64,000 bases of DNA from Stenotrophomonas acidaminiphila (GTDB lineage: Bacteria > Pseudomonadota > Gammaproteobacteria > Xanthomonadales > Xanthomonadaceae). Positions 1-11,730 of this stretch are shown in pieces. The stretch spans positions 265,001-329,000 of the forward strand of contig CP019797.1 in NCBI GenBank assembly GCA_002951995.1, given 5' to 3'. Position numbers and translations under genes: made by a program. How positions within the stretch are numbered: position 1 is the stretch's first letter; the number at the start of each line of letters is the position of its first letter. The notes under the pieces were generated by a model that saw only the letters and a list, made by a program, of their open reading frames with translations, did no database searches and was not told where the DNA came from.

Positions 1-2577
<2,577 letters not shown>

Positions 2578-2702
2578 ATATAACCTCAAGTTGCCTTGGC
2601 CGACATGACATGTCGATAGACCCAAGTGCACGCTACGTCACAAGACCTACGAGAGGCTGGCGCTTTATCCTGCTCCAACGGATAGCGACCCTCCAACCCT
2701 CT

Positions 2703-2818
2703 CCCTGGTGAAATTAGCGCTGTGGAACCACCCGATCCCATCCCGAACTCGGAAGTGAAACGCAGCTGCGCCGATGGTAGTGTGGCTCAAGCCATGCGAG
2801 AGTAGGTCATCGCCAGGG
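2703..2818 (+). rRNA. rrf: 5S ribosomal RNA
   Basis: About 116 nt. It shows the closing helix CCCTGGTG/CGCCAGGG, the conserved CCCGAACTCGGAAGTGAAAC segment and GATGGTAGTGTGG. It lies 125 nt after the 23S end, and that spacer contains no tRNA. It is the last RNA of an rRNA operon read on the + strand. End positions are estimated from the terminal helix to within a few bases. Confidence 0.96.
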
Positions 2819-2829
2819 GCTTTATCCCC

Positions 2830-2864
2830 AAACCCCCGCTGCTCACGCAGCGGGGTTTGCTTTT
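2830..2864 (+). terminator. rRNA operon terminator
   Basis: Perfect 13-bp stem AAACCCC(C)GCTGC / GCAGCGGGGTTT with loop TCAC, followed by GCTTTTG. It starts about 12 nt after the 5S gene and is a classic Rho-independent terminator. Confidence 0.9.
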
Positions 2865-2900
2865 GTGCGGCATCCAAAACCCGGCTGTCGCATGGACCAG

Positions 2901-2930
2901 AACGGCGCCTGACGGCGCCGTTGGCGTTTT
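2901..2930 (+). terminator. second hairpin after the rRNA operon
   Basis: AACGGCGCC-TGAC-GGCGCCGTT forms a 9-bp perfect stem followed by GGCGTTTT. It probably backs up the first terminator. The same 9-bp stem recurs with loop AAAA at 3252-3273. Confidence 0.6.
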
Positions 2931-3138
2931 CCACCCCTCAAATCAGCGTTGCTGCGGGCGTTGCCCGGCAGTGAGCCGCCCTGCGCGTGGCAAGGTTGGG
3001 TGCGGTGATGCATACCGCCTCGTCGTCGTCACCGCACGCTCCAGCAGCTGTATGCCTGCCTCTCGCTCACGTGCTACGTGCGAGCCCACGGATCTGCAGG
3101 AGTGCACTGCGACGGCCGCCCTGCAGGCGCGGGACAGA

Positions 3139-3173
3139 CAAAAAGGCCAGCAGCCACGCGGGCCTGGCTGCTG
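3139..3173 (-). terminator. reverse-strand terminator
   Basis: Read on the minus strand, the stem AGCAGCCA/TGGCTGCT is followed by GGCCTTTTTG. It lies about 330 nt beyond the stop of the M28 peptidase gene and probably ends that transcript. Confidence 0.55.
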
Positions 3174-3501
3174 CACCCTAACCGATCCGCCTAGGCGAAG
3201 GCGTGGAGCAGGTGCAGCCTCAAGCTGATCGGCGCCCACCGCACATACGACAACGGCGCCAAAAGGCGCCGTTGCTTCCATCACTGCCGCCAGAACGCGA
3301 AGATCACACCCGCCCGAACACCAGCGTCGCATTCGTACCCCAAAACCAAAACTGTTCGACATCACCCTCTCCAACCGCGCTTCCTGCGTTGAACGCAGGA
3401 TCGGAAAGCCCTCCGCGCGCGGGTCCAGCGTGGTGAGGGTCGCTGCGCCGGATCTGAAGCCGTGGCGCATGACCGACCGTGCAGTTGCAGATCGATGCGG
3501 A

Positions 3502-5216
3502 TCAGTCGTTGGCCGTGCGCCGGCCTTGCATCATGCGATCGCGGTTGGCCTTGAACGGGTTGCCTTGGTACCAGTTGGGCCAACTGTCACCGCCCGCCAG
3601 TTCGCGGCCGACGCCGTACAGGAGTTCGAGGTCCTGCAGGGTGCCGTCGAGCTTCCAGCTGGCAGCGTCGTACTCGTCGCGCGGACTGTGGTAACGCTCG
3701 CGGGCGTAGGTTTCGGCGGCTTTCCTGCCAGCCTCGACCCCGCCATCCAGAAGATCCACCCCGCCGCCAGCGTAGAGCGCCGGAACGCCGGCCTTGGCGA
3801 AGTTGAAATGGTCCGAGCGGAAGTAGAAGCCGCTCTGCACCGCCGACTCCGCGTGCAGGGTCCGTTTCTGCGCCGCCGCCAGGGGCTTGAGGATGTCCTC
3901 GAGCTCCGAGCTGCCATAGCCGGTGACGGTCATGTCGCGGGCGCGGCCATTGACCGACATCGCGTCGATGTTGATCACGCCGGCGATCTTGTCCAGCGGG
4001 AAGGTGGGATGGCTGACGTAATACTGCGAGCCGAGCAGGCCGGACTCCTCCAGCGTCACCGCAAGGAACACCACCGAGCGCTCCGGCGCCGGCTGCTGGT
4101 GGACCATCGCGTCGGCAATCTCGAGGATGCCGGCCACGCCGGTGGCGTTGTCCACGGCGCCGTTGTAGATGTCGTCGCCGGCCTGCGCGCCGTGTGCCTG
4201 GTCCGCGTGCCTGCCCAGGTGGTCCCAATGCGCCATGTAAAGCACGGCCTCGTCGGCGCGCCTGCTGCCGGGCAGGACGCCCACGACATTGCGCGACTTC
4301 TTCTCCGCGATGCTGCTCTTCAGGTCGAGCGACAGCGTGGTACGCAGCGGTACCGGCTTGAATCCGCGCCTGCCGGCATCGCGATAGGCCTTGTCCAGGT
4401 CGAGCCCGGCATCGGCGAACAGCTGCCATGCCGCTTCCGCACTCAGCCAGCCCTGCGCCTGCAGGCGTGGCTCCTTGTCTTCGGCAGCCGGCAGGTCGTA
4501 CTGCGCGCCCCCCAGGAGCTGCGCACCACGTCCCAGCCGTATGCCGCGCCCGCGGTGTCATGCACGATCAGCGCCGCAGTGGCGCCCTTGCGCGCGGCTT
4601 CCTCGAACTTGTAGGTCCAGCGCCCGTAATAGGTCATGCGCCTGCCCTCGAACAGGCGTGCATCGCCCGCGTGGAAGCCGGGGTCATTGACCAACATCAC
4701 CACGGTCTTGCCCTTCCAGTCCTGGCCGGCATAGTCGTTCCAGTCCTGCTCCGGCGCATCCACGCCGTAACCGACGAACACCATGTCGCTGGCGTCGATC
4801 CGCACTTCCGGCTGGCCGCTGCGGGTGCCGACCACCATGTCGCTGCCGAAGGCGAGCGTGCGCCGGGCGTCGCCATGCACGAGTGTGAGCACGGTCGCGG
4901 GATCGGCGATGGTCTCGGTCATCGGCACTTCCTGGAACCAGCTGTCGCCGTTGCCCGGTTGCAGGCCGATGCGCTGCATCTGGTCGCGGATGTAGTCGAC
5001 GGTCAGCTGTTCGCCGCGGCTGCCTGGCGCGCGTCCTTCGAACGCATCCGATGCCAGCGTCTTCACCAGTTCGGCGAAGTCCGCGGCGTTGATGCCGGTG
5101 GAGAATGCATGTCCCGGCGCGGGGGCGGGCACCGGCGCCTGCGGCGGCGTGGCCTCTTGCCGGCACGCGGCCAGCGCCGCGCCCGCGGCGAGGCACAACA
5201 GGAATCTGCGGGGCAT
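3502..5216 (-). pseudogene. M28 family zinc aminopeptidase lipoprotein, frameshifted
   Basis: Two minus-strand frames together encode one M28 metallopeptidase of about 570 residues. The N-terminal frame (5216 down to about 4510) begins MPRRF with a lipobox LAAC near residue 18, then an M28/PA-type N-terminal region. The C-terminal frame carries the metal-ligand motifs in order: AHWDHLG, GAVDNATG, LEESGLLGS, NIDAM and YHSPRDE. The frames break at a run of six C on the + strand (4508-4513). Seven C would give an uninterrupted SWGGAQYDL junction, and no stop codon lies in the continuing frame. So the gene has lost one base or the sequence has a homopolymer error. If intact, the product would be an outer-membrane or periplasmic lipoprotein that removes N-terminal amino acids from peptides. 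The start at 5216 is preferred over an upstream in-frame Met because it begins the signal peptide. Confidence 0.85.
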
Positions 5217-5275
5217 GGAACCGGGCTCCGGATGAAAGGGGAAGCCCGATTCTAGGCAAGCCTGCCGCGAAGCGC

Positions 5276-5932
5276 TCAATCCTTCGGCGCGGCCTCGCTG
5301 TCAAAGCGCCGCACGGTGGCGCCGCTGACCGGGCCGATGGAGGCGCTGTCGTGCACGTACAGCGTCACTTCGCGTTCGAAGTTGAGCGGGCCGTCGACCT
5401 TCGCGTTGGGGCCGATGATCACCCGCGGCTTGCGCGGGGGCGTCAGTGACAGGCTGAACGACGGCTTGGTCACGCGGATGCCGCCCTTCACATGCGAGCC
5501 GATGCCGACGGTGATGTCGCCGTTCACCGTTTCGATGTTGCGCCCGACCTCGGTCCCGACCAGGCCGATGCCACCGTTGACGGTTTCCACGCCGCCGCCG
5601 ATGCGTCCGCCCTGGTCGATGAAGATGCTGCCGTTGACGGTTTCCACGTCGCCGGAGAGGACCAGCCCGCGTCCGGCACGCACCGCGCCGTTCACCGTCT
5701 CCAGACTGCGCGCCTGCACGTTGTCGTCGGCATTGATGCTGCCGTTGACGGTTTCCACGCTGCGTGCCTGCACGCCCTTGGCGAGGTGGATGCTGCCATT
5801 GACGGTGTCCAGGTCGCGGTAGGCGGTGCCGGAGTCGGTACGGATGCTTCCGTTCACCTTGCTGATGTCGTCGGACGCCATCGCCAATGGGCTGGCCAGG
5901 CCCAGGGCCAGCAGAAGAAGGAATCGTTTCAT
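5276..5932 (-). CDS. exported VNG-repeat protein, probable beta-helix
   Basis: 218 residues. A clear signal peptide (MKRFLLLLALGLASPLAMA) is followed by seven copies of a VNG-(S/A/G/D)-(I/V) motif spaced about 19-20 residues apart, most preceded by ET. The last 60 residues break the pattern. Such short hydrophobic repeats typically fold as stacked beta-helix rungs, as in bactofilin-like polymer-forming proteins, but the signal peptide places this one outside the cytoplasm. It is divergent from envC across an 85-bp gap. The family is not recognised with certainty; function is unknown and a structural role in the envelope is only a guess. The start is the Met that opens the signal peptide; the reading frame extends further upstream without sense. 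Confidence 0.75.
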   Translation of the reverse strand: MKRFLLLLALGLASPLAMASDDISKVNGSIRTDSGTAYRDLDTVNGSIHLAKGVQARSVETVNGSINADDNVQARSLETVNGAVRAGRGLVLSGDVETVNGSIFIDQGGRIGGGVETVNGGIGLVGTEVGRNIETVNGDITVGIGSHVKGGIRVTKPSFSLSLTPPRKPRVIIGPNAKVDGPLNFEREVTLYVHDSASIGPVSGATVRRFDSEAAPKD

Positions 5933-6017
5933 CGCGGGTCTCCGTCGGGATTTCCTGTGGGCGAGCCGGGATGGCACCATGGCTGGATACAATCCGCATC
6001 TGCCTGAAGTCACTGGA

Positions 6018-7298
6018 ATGCCCTTGCGACCCTCCCGCCGCCCGCCCGCCCGCTTCCCGGCACCGCCGGCCTGGGCCGCCGGCTGCCTGCTGGGGTTGTC
6101 GCTGCTGGTGCCGTCCGCGCCGGCGCAGAACACCCCGCGCGATGCGGAAAAGAAGCTGCAGCAGGTACGCGGCGAACTCAAGAACGTGGCCCAGGAGCGG
6201 CAGCGCCTGCAGGCCGAGCGGGAAGCGGCGTCGCGGCGGCTGCGCGAGGCCGACCAGAAGGTGGCCCGCAGCGGCCGGGCGGTGGCCGACACCGAGGCGG
6301 CGATGCGCCGCGAACAGCAGGCACTGGCCGGGCTGCAGCAACGCCGCGCCACGCTTGAAGCCAACCTGTCGCGGCAGCGCGAGCAGCTTGCCGCGTTGCT
6401 GCGCGGCGCCTACCGGCTGGGCAACCATGCCCCGCTGAAGTTGCTGCTGTCGCAGGACCGCGTGGCCGACGCCAACCGCGAACTGGCCTATCACCGCTAC
6501 CTGCAGCGTGAGCGGGCGCGGACCATCGCCTCGCTGGCCGGCGATCTCCAGGCACTTTCAGCGAACGAACAGGAGATCCTGGCGCGCAGCCGCGAGCTGG
6601 AGCAGGCACGCGCGCAGCAGCGCGAGCAGGCCGCGGCGCTGGCCGAGGACCGGCGCAGGCGCGCGCAGCTGGCGGCCGAGCTGGACCAGCGCTACCAGGA
6701 CCGCAGCGAGCGGGAGAAGGTGCTGGGCAAGGACGCGCGGGCGCTCGAGCAGCTGCTGTCCAGCCTGCGCGCGGCGGCCGCACGCGCCGAGGCCGAGCGC
6801 AAGGCGGCCGCGCGCCGTGCCGCCGCCGAGCAGTCGCGCCAGGCGGCCACCGGGACGGCACGGCCCACCCCCGGCAAGGTGCCGCCGCGGGTCACCGCGA
6901 ATGCGCCGGCACCGAAGGTCGGCGGGCTGGGCTGGCCGTTGTCCGGCAACCTGCTGGCCCGCTACGGCGGGCGCCTGCCGGATGGCCGCACCAGCAACGG
7001 GGTGTTGATCGGCGCCCCGCCCGGCACCACGGTGACCGCGGTTGCCGACGGCACGGTGGTCTTCTCCGACTGGATGACCGGCTACGGCATGATCCTGATC
7101 GTCGACCACGGCAATGGCTACATGAGCCTGTATGCCCACAACGACACCCTGCTGCGCGATTCGGGCGCGCGGGTGCGCCGCGGCGAGGCGGTGGCACGGG
7201 TCGGCAACTCCGGTGGCCAGGGCGTGACGGCGCTTTACTTCGAGCTGCGCCGCAACGGCCAGCCGGTGGACCCGGGTACCTGGCTGCAGCGCCAGTGA
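6018..7298 (+). CDS. envC: murein hydrolase activator EnvC
   Basis: 426 residues: signal peptide (cleavage near SAPAQ), a long Glu/Arg/Gln-rich coiled coil (about residues 35-290) and a C-terminal LytM/M23 domain. The LytM domain is degenerate. The first metal-binding His is replaced (SNGVLIG), while VDHGNGYMSLYAHN and the final LYFELR segment are kept. This is the hallmark of EnvC, which activates septal amidases AmiA/AmiB instead of cutting peptidoglycan. It acts in the periplasm during daughter-cell separation. The start ATG at 6018 opens the signal peptide; the frame continues upstream over the neighbouring gene. The carboxy-terminal protease gene follows 114 bp downstream on the same strand, a common arrangement in xanthomonads. 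Confidence 0.92.
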   Translation: MPLRPSRRPPARFPAPPAWAAGCLLGLSLLVPSAPAQNTPRDAEKKLQQVRGELKNVAQERQRLQAEREAASRRLREADQKVARSGRAVADTEAAMRREQQALAGLQQRRATLEANLSRQREQLAALLRGAYRLGNHAPLKLLLSQDRVADANRELAYHRYLQRERARTIASLAGDLQALSANEQEILARSRELEQARAQQREQAAALAEDRRRRAQLAAELDQRYQDRSEREKVLGKDARALEQLLSSLRAAAARAEAERKAAARRAAAEQSRQAATGTARPTPGKVPPRVTANAPAPKVGGLGWPLSGNLLARYGGRLPDGRTSNGVLIGAPPGTTVTAVADGTVVFSDWMTGYGMILIVDHGNGYMSLYAHNDTLLRDSGARVRRGEAVARVGNSGGQGVTALYFELRRNGQPVDPGTWLQRQ

Positions 7299-7412
7299 GC
7301 GGCGGCTGAGCGGGCGCCCCCGGCGGCGGCCGCGTTCAACGTGAATTCCACCGGTGTTCGCGCATAATCGGTCCGACGCGCATGGTGCGCATCCGTTTTC
7401 ATGGAGTGGTTC

Positions 7413-8816
7413 ATGCGTGTAGCCGGCCTTGCTGCTGCCCTGCTGTTCGCACTGTCGCCGGCCGTCGGCCTGGCGCAGGGCGCCCCGGACAAGACGCCCA
7501 AGGCGGACGACCCCGATGCCCAGGAGTCGGTCACCTCGCGGGTGCCGCTGGACGAGATCCGCCGCTTCGTCGCGGTATACAACGCGGTGCGCGCGGCCTA
7601 CGTGGACCCCGTGGACGACAAGAAGCTGATGCAGTCGGCGGTGCGCGGCCTGCTGCTGGACCTGGATCCGCACAGCACCTATTTCGACAAGGAAGACGCG
7701 CAGGCCTTCGATGAGCAGGCTACGGGCGCCTACGAGGGCATCGGCGTCGAGCTGCTGCAGCAGGACGGTGCGCTCAAGGTGGTGTCGCCGATCGACGAAA
7801 CGCCCGCCGCGCGGGCCGGGTTGCGCGCCGGCGACCTGATCGTGGCCATCGACGGCAAGCCGATCAGTGCGTTCGAGGCGATGGAACCGCTGCGCGGTCC
7901 CGCCGGCAGCAAGGTCGTGCTGACTATCGAGCGCGGCGAGGAAAAGCCGTTCGACGTGACCGTCACCCGCGAGACCATCCGCGTCACCAGCGTGCGCAGC
8001 CGGATGCTCGAGCCGGGCTATGGCTATGTGCGCATCAGCACCTTCCAGGCCGATACCGGCGCCGACTTCCAGAAGCACCTCGCGCAGCTGCAGTCGCAGG
8101 CCGGCGGCAAGCTGAAGGGCCTGGTGCTGGACCTGCGCAGCAATCCGGGCGGCCTGCTCACCGCGGCCGTGCAGGTTGCCGACGACCTGCTGGAGAAGGG
8201 AGGGATCGTCAGCACGCGCGGCCGCATCTCGGTCAGCGATGCCCGGTTCGAGGCCACGCCCGGCGACCTGATGAAGGGCGCGCCGGTGGTAGTGCTGGTG
8301 GATGCCGGTTCGGCGAGTGCTTCGGAAGTGCTGGCCGGTGCGCTGCATGACAACCAGCGTGCGCGCATCGTCGGCAGCCGCACGTTCGGCAAGGGCTCGG
8401 TGCAGACCGTGCTGCCGCTGGACAACGGCGACTCGGTAAAGCTCACCACCGCGCGTTACTACACGCCCAGCGGACGTTCGATCCAGGCCACCGGCATCGT
8501 ACCGGACGTGGAACTGACCCCGGATCCGGGCACCACGGACAAGGACGTGCCGGCTGCCATCGCCGATTTCAGCGAGGCCAAGCTGCCGGGCCACCTGCGT
8601 GGCGACGACGAGACCAGCGGCGTCGCGACCGGCGTCGTGTTGCCGGGCGAAGGGCCGGTGCGCTCGGCCCTGCGTGAGCTCAAGCGACCGGGCTCGCTCG
8701 CTGCCCGGCCCGCGGCCGCGGCACGGCCGGATGTCCCGGTGAAGCCGCCGGCAGCGCCTGCGCCGGCGGGCGTCAACGTGCCTGCCAGGCCGGAGGCGGC
8801 CGACGGCGGCAAATAG
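7413..8816 (+). CDS. ctpA: S41 carboxy-terminal processing protease
   Basis: 467 residues. Order: signal peptide (MRVAGLAAALLFAL...), helical N-terminal segment, PDZ domain (about 105-185, with YEGIGVEL and the AGLRAGD loop), S41 protease core, and a Pro/Ala-rich tail. The catalytic Ser-Lys dyad is S302 in GSASASE and K327 in FGKGSVQ, with the same 25-residue spacing as in E. coli Tsp. The enzyme trims C-termini of periplasmic proteins. An in-frame ATG lies at 7401, but the GGAG at 7403-7406 lies between the two ATGs and is correctly placed for 7413. It probably follows envC in one transcript. Confidence 0.92.
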   Translation: MRVAGLAAALLFALSPAVGLAQGAPDKTPKADDPDAQESVTSRVPLDEIRRFVAVYNAVRAAYVDPVDDKKLMQSAVRGLLLDLDPHSTYFDKEDAQAFDEQATGAYEGIGVELLQQDGALKVVSPIDETPAARAGLRAGDLIVAIDGKPISAFEAMEPLRGPAGSKVVLTIERGEEKPFDVTVTRETIRVTSVRSRMLEPGYGYVRISTFQADTGADFQKHLAQLQSQAGGKLKGLVLDLRSNPGGLLTAAVQVADDLLEKGGIVSTRGRISVSDARFEATPGDLMKGAPVVVLVDAGSASASEVLAGALHDNQRARIVGSRTFGKGSVQTVLPLDNGDSVKLTTARYYTPSGRSIQATGIVPDVELTPDPGTTDKDVPAAIADFSEAKLPGHLRGDDETSGVATGVVLPGEGPVRSALRELKRPGSLAARPAAAARPDVPVKPPAAPAPAGVNVPARPEAADGGK

Positions 8817-8963
8817 CGCGCGTTCCCGCGCGCCGCGGGGCCTGCGTGTCAATCGCCGGTGCGCGCCGCGGCAAGCCCGGCAATGGAAAGGCAGCAGCGG
8901 CGCGCGGCCGGGCGTGCTGCACGCGTGCCGCCAATTCCGCGGCGATGATCCCGCAGCCGGTGC

Positions 8964-9287
8964 TCAGCGCGGCTTGGCGGGCATCGGGAACGGGGTGACC
9001 ACCTTCTCGCCGGTGGCCGCATCGCGGATGGCCGATTGGCCCTTCTTTTCCACTTCCTCGATGCGCACGATGCTCTGCATCGGCAGGTGCAGCACCTTGG
9101 TGTCGGCGAACTCCTCACGCAGGCGCTCTTCGGTGGGATCGACCACCAGCCCGTCGTGCAGGTCGAACACCAGCTCGGCGATTTCATTGAATCCCCACAG
9201 GTGGCTGCTGCCCACGCGCCGGGCATACAGCTCGTAGACCTTGCCGTGGTTGAGGAACGTGATCTTGTACAGGGGCTTGCTGCTCAT
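8964..9287 (-). CDS. DUF1820 family protein
   Basis: 107 residues, no signal peptide or membrane segment. It opens MSSKPLYKITFLNHGKVYEL, typical of the DUF1820 family, a small conserved gammaproteobacterial protein of unknown function. A central acidic stretch (EEFADTKVLHLPMQ) and a Lys/Pro-rich end are visible. It lies 36 bp from the end of the rhomboid gene on the same strand and may be cotranscribed with it. The 147-bp gap to ctpA (8817-8963) holds no gene. Confidence 0.8.
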   Translation of the reverse strand: MSSKPLYKITFLNHGKVYELYARRVGSSHLWGFNEIAELVFDLHDGLVVDPTEERLREEFADTKVLHLPMQSIVRIEEVEKKGQSAIRDAATGEKVVTPFPMPAKPR

Positions 9288-9323
9288 GGCGCGATTATAG
9301 GGAGCACGTAGAGCCGGCGGCTG

Positions 9324-10016
9324 CTAGAACCCGTGGCGCTTGCGCAGCCGCCGGGCGATGGCCGCGCGCACGTACAGCCCGTAGACGATGCCGAACAGGA
9401 AGCCGGACAGGTGCGCCGACCAGGCCACCATGCCGAAGCTGGGGCCGATGTAGGCGAAGACGATCTGCAATGCCGCCCACACGCCGATCAACAGATACGC
9501 GGGCGCACGGACGAACTCCAGGAACAGCCCCAGCGGCAGCACCACGCCCAGCCGCGCGCCGGGGAACAGCGCCAGATAGGCTCCCAGCAGCGCTGACACC
9601 GCGCCGCTGGCGCCGATGATGATCTGGTCGGGCGATCCCATGGCGTACAGCGCCGCCAGGTTGGCCGCGGCACCGCCCAGCAGGAACAGCAACAACAGCC
9701 GCCACGGCCCCAGCACCCGCTCGGCCGGCAGCCCGAAGATCAGCAGGAACACCAGGTTGCCCAGCAGGTGCGACCAGTCCGCGTGCAGGAACAGCGCGGT
9801 GAACAGGCGCAGCACGCTGCCGTCGCGCAGTGCGGCCCACCAGTCCTGGGGATTGCCCAGGCCGGTGGACAGCGCGCCCCAGTCCATCCACAGCGAACGC
9901 CGGGCCTCGTCCGGTCGCGAGATCGACCAGAGAAAGGCCAGCCAGATCGCCGCGAACAGCAGCGGCACCGCCCAGCGGAGTCCGGGTTTGTCGCGGGAGG
10001 GAATGGAAACGAACAT
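9324..10016 (-). CDS. rhomboid family intramembrane serine protease
   Basis: 230 residues with about six hydrophobic helices. Rhomboid hallmarks are present: HADWSHLLGN (78-87), the active-site GASG with Ser137 and the partner His202 in AHLSGF. Proteins of this family cut other membrane proteins inside the lipid bilayer; the substrate here is unknown. The C-terminus is basic (RRLRKRHGF). The gene is read toward DUF1820 and away from the fadL-type gene, with a 213-bp shared upstream region. Confidence 0.92.
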   Translation of the reverse strand: MFVSIPSRDKPGLRWAVPLLFAAIWLAFLWSISRPDEARRSLWMDWGALSTGLGNPQDWWAALRDGSVLRLFTALFLHADWSHLLGNLVFLLIFGLPAERVLGPWRLLLLFLLGGAAANLAALYAMGSPDQIIIGASGAVSALLGAYLALFPGARLGVVLPLGLFLEFVRAPAYLLIGVWAALQIVFAYIGPSFGMVAWSAHLSGFLFGIVYGLYVRAAIARRLRKRHGF

Positions 10017-10088
10017 GGACGCGGAAGCCTACCCCGTGCGGGGCCGGACAGGGTGATGGAGCCGAAGGAAATGAATGCGGGGGCGTTA

Positions 10089-10134
10089 TTGTTTAGTTAA
10101 CAAGCTTGATGGATACTGCATACGGCGTCGTATG
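10089..10134 (+). promoter_or_regulatory. probable fadL promoter with palindromic operator
   Basis: A -35-like TTGTTT (10089-10094) and a -10-like GATACT (10112-10117) are 17 bp apart. They are followed at once by an inverted repeat CATACG-GCGT-CGTATG (10119-10134) that would overlap the transcription start. The layout suggests repression by a dimeric regulator. No experiment or motif database was consulted. Confidence 0.45.
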
Positions 10135-10229
10135 TCGGGAGGGGAATCCGGCGCACCGCAGGGCCGTCCGACGGCACCGGGTGCAGGCGCACAACGAATC
10201 ACCTTTGGCCTACGGAGAGAGCTTCCAAC

Positions 10230-11609
10230 ATGCATACCGCTTCCACCCTCGCACGCGTCACCGCCCTGGCTGTCGGCATTGCCGGTGCCTTGGCTTTCAG
10301 CCACGCCGACGCCGCCGCGTTCCAGCTCAAGGAAAACAGCGCCAAGGGCCTGGGCCGCGCCTTCGCCGGTTCCAGCTCCGCCTGGGGCGATGCTTCGGTG
10401 ATCGCCACCAACCCGGCTTCGATGCGCCTGCTCGACGGCCGCCAGTTCCAGGCCGACCTGAGCGCGATCAGCTTCTCGGCCAAGATGGAAGACGTCTACA
10501 GCGCCCGCAACGCCGGCCCGACCGGCGCTGGCAAGGGCACCCCGATCTCCGGCGGCAACGGCGGTGACGCCGGCATGATCGCCCCGGTTCCGGCCGCGTA
10601 CTTCCACGTGCCGTTCGGCGAGAACGACAACATGCACTTCGGTCTGTCGCTGACCGCGCCGTTCGGTTTCAAGACCGAATACGACCGCGACTGGGTGGGC
10701 CGCTACCACGGCACCAAGACCGACCTGAAGGCGGTCGACCTGGGCGCGGCGTTCTCCTATGACGTCAACCCGTACGTGTCCTTCGGCGCCAGCGTGTTCG
10801 TCGAGCACCTGACCATCGAGCTGGCCAATGCCGTGGACTTCGGCGCCGTGGCCTACAGTTCCAGCAAGGGCGCCAGCGCCGCGCTGGGCCTGGTGCCGGG
10901 CAGCGCCGATGGCTACGCCACCGTCGAAGGCAACAACAATGCCGTCGGCTACGTGATCGGCGGTACCTTCAGCCCGACCGAGAACACCAACATCGCGCTG
11001 AGCTATCGCTCCAAGGTCGAGCACAAGATCACCGGCGGCAAGGCCCGCTTCGATGTCCCGGGCAAGGTCGACGCGGTGCTGGGCCTGGCGGCCAAGGGCC
11101 TGTTCGTCGACACCAGCGGCAAGGCCACGGTGACCCTGCCGGCCTCGGCCACCCTGAGCGTGACCCACAAGGTCAACGACCGCTGGACGGTGATGGGCGA
11201 CGTGTCGCGCACCGCCTGGGCCACCGCGTTCGACAAGGTGACCGTGGACTTCGCGTCGAACCAGCCGGACAACGTGCTGGTGTTCGGCTACAAGGACACC
11301 ACCTTCGGCTCGATCGGTACCGAGTACAAGCTGTCCGACACCATCACCCTGCGTGGCGGCGTGGCCTATGACGAGACCCCGACCACCTACGGCCACCGCG
11401 ACGTGCGCGTGCCGGACGTGACCCGCAAGTGGCTGTCGTTCGGCCTGGGCTGGACCCCGAAGGAGAACACCGAGTTCAACTTCGGCTACACCCACCTGTT
11501 CACCAACGACCCGGCGATCAACGCCACCAGCAGCACCGGCAACGTGCTGCAGGGCAAGTACAAGGTCGGTGGCGACATCCTGGCCGCGTCGATGAACTAC
11601 AAGTTCTGA
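10230..11609 (+). CDS. fadL: OmpP1/FadL family outer membrane transporter
   Basis: 459 residues. Signal peptide ends near SHADA, then the FadL-typical mature start AFQLKENSAKGLGRAFAG and the segment GDASVIATNPASM. Many alternating beta-strand segments follow, and the C-terminal residue is Phe (SMNYKF), as required for beta-barrel assembly. The family moves long-chain fatty acids and other hydrophobic compounds across the outer membrane. The gene stands alone: own promoter region upstream and a strong terminator 30 bp after the stop. The start at 10230 is the Met opening the signal peptide, preceded by GGAGAG. Confidence 0.93.
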   Translation: MHTASTLARVTALAVGIAGALAFSHADAAAFQLKENSAKGLGRAFAGSSSAWGDASVIATNPASMRLLDGRQFQADLSAISFSAKMEDVYSARNAGPTGAGKGTPISGGNGGDAGMIAPVPAAYFHVPFGENDNMHFGLSLTAPFGFKTEYDRDWVGRYHGTKTDLKAVDLGAAFSYDVNPYVSFGASVFVEHLTIELANAVDFGAVAYSSSKGASAALGLVPGSADGYATVEGNNNAVGYVIGGTFSPTENTNIALSYRSKVEHKITGGKARFDVPGKVDAVLGLAAKGLFVDTSGKATVTLPASATLSVTHKVNDRWTVMGDVSRTAWATAFDKVTVDFASNQPDNVLVFGYKDTTFGSIGTEYKLSDTITLRGGVAYDETPTTYGHRDVRVPDVTRKWLSFGLGWTPKENTEFNFGYTHLFTNDPAINATSSTGNVLQGKYKVGGDILAASMNYKF

Positions 11610-11637
11610 TCCGGGCGCACCTGGTACGACTGACCGG

Positions 11638-11670
11638 AGGGCCCCGCGCAAGCGGGGCCCTTCGCTTTCG
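11638..11670 (+). terminator. terminator after fadL
   Basis: GGGCCCCGC-GCAA-GCGGGGCCC, a perfect 9-bp GC stem followed by TTCGCTTTC, just after the fadL stop codon. Confidence 0.8.
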
Positions 11671-11730
11671 TGGGCGGCGCATTGCCGCGCGTACCGTCGC
11701 CCCGCGGCGCACGACGGGCGACAATGCGGC

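Larger units (their letters stand above)
2865..3501. other. gene-free spacer with terminators
   Basis: About 640 bp with no credible gene between the rRNA operon and the convergent M28 peptidase gene. It holds the hairpin at 2901-2930, a repeat of that hairpin at 3251-3273, and a reverse-strand terminator at 3139-3173. Short ORFs here have no start signal or family resemblance. The rest shows nothing I recognise. Confidence 0.6.

Noticed and set aside
2578..2702. A tRNA in the 23S-5S spacer
   Set aside because: No cloverleaf, T-loop sequence or CCA end can be seen in the 125 nt.
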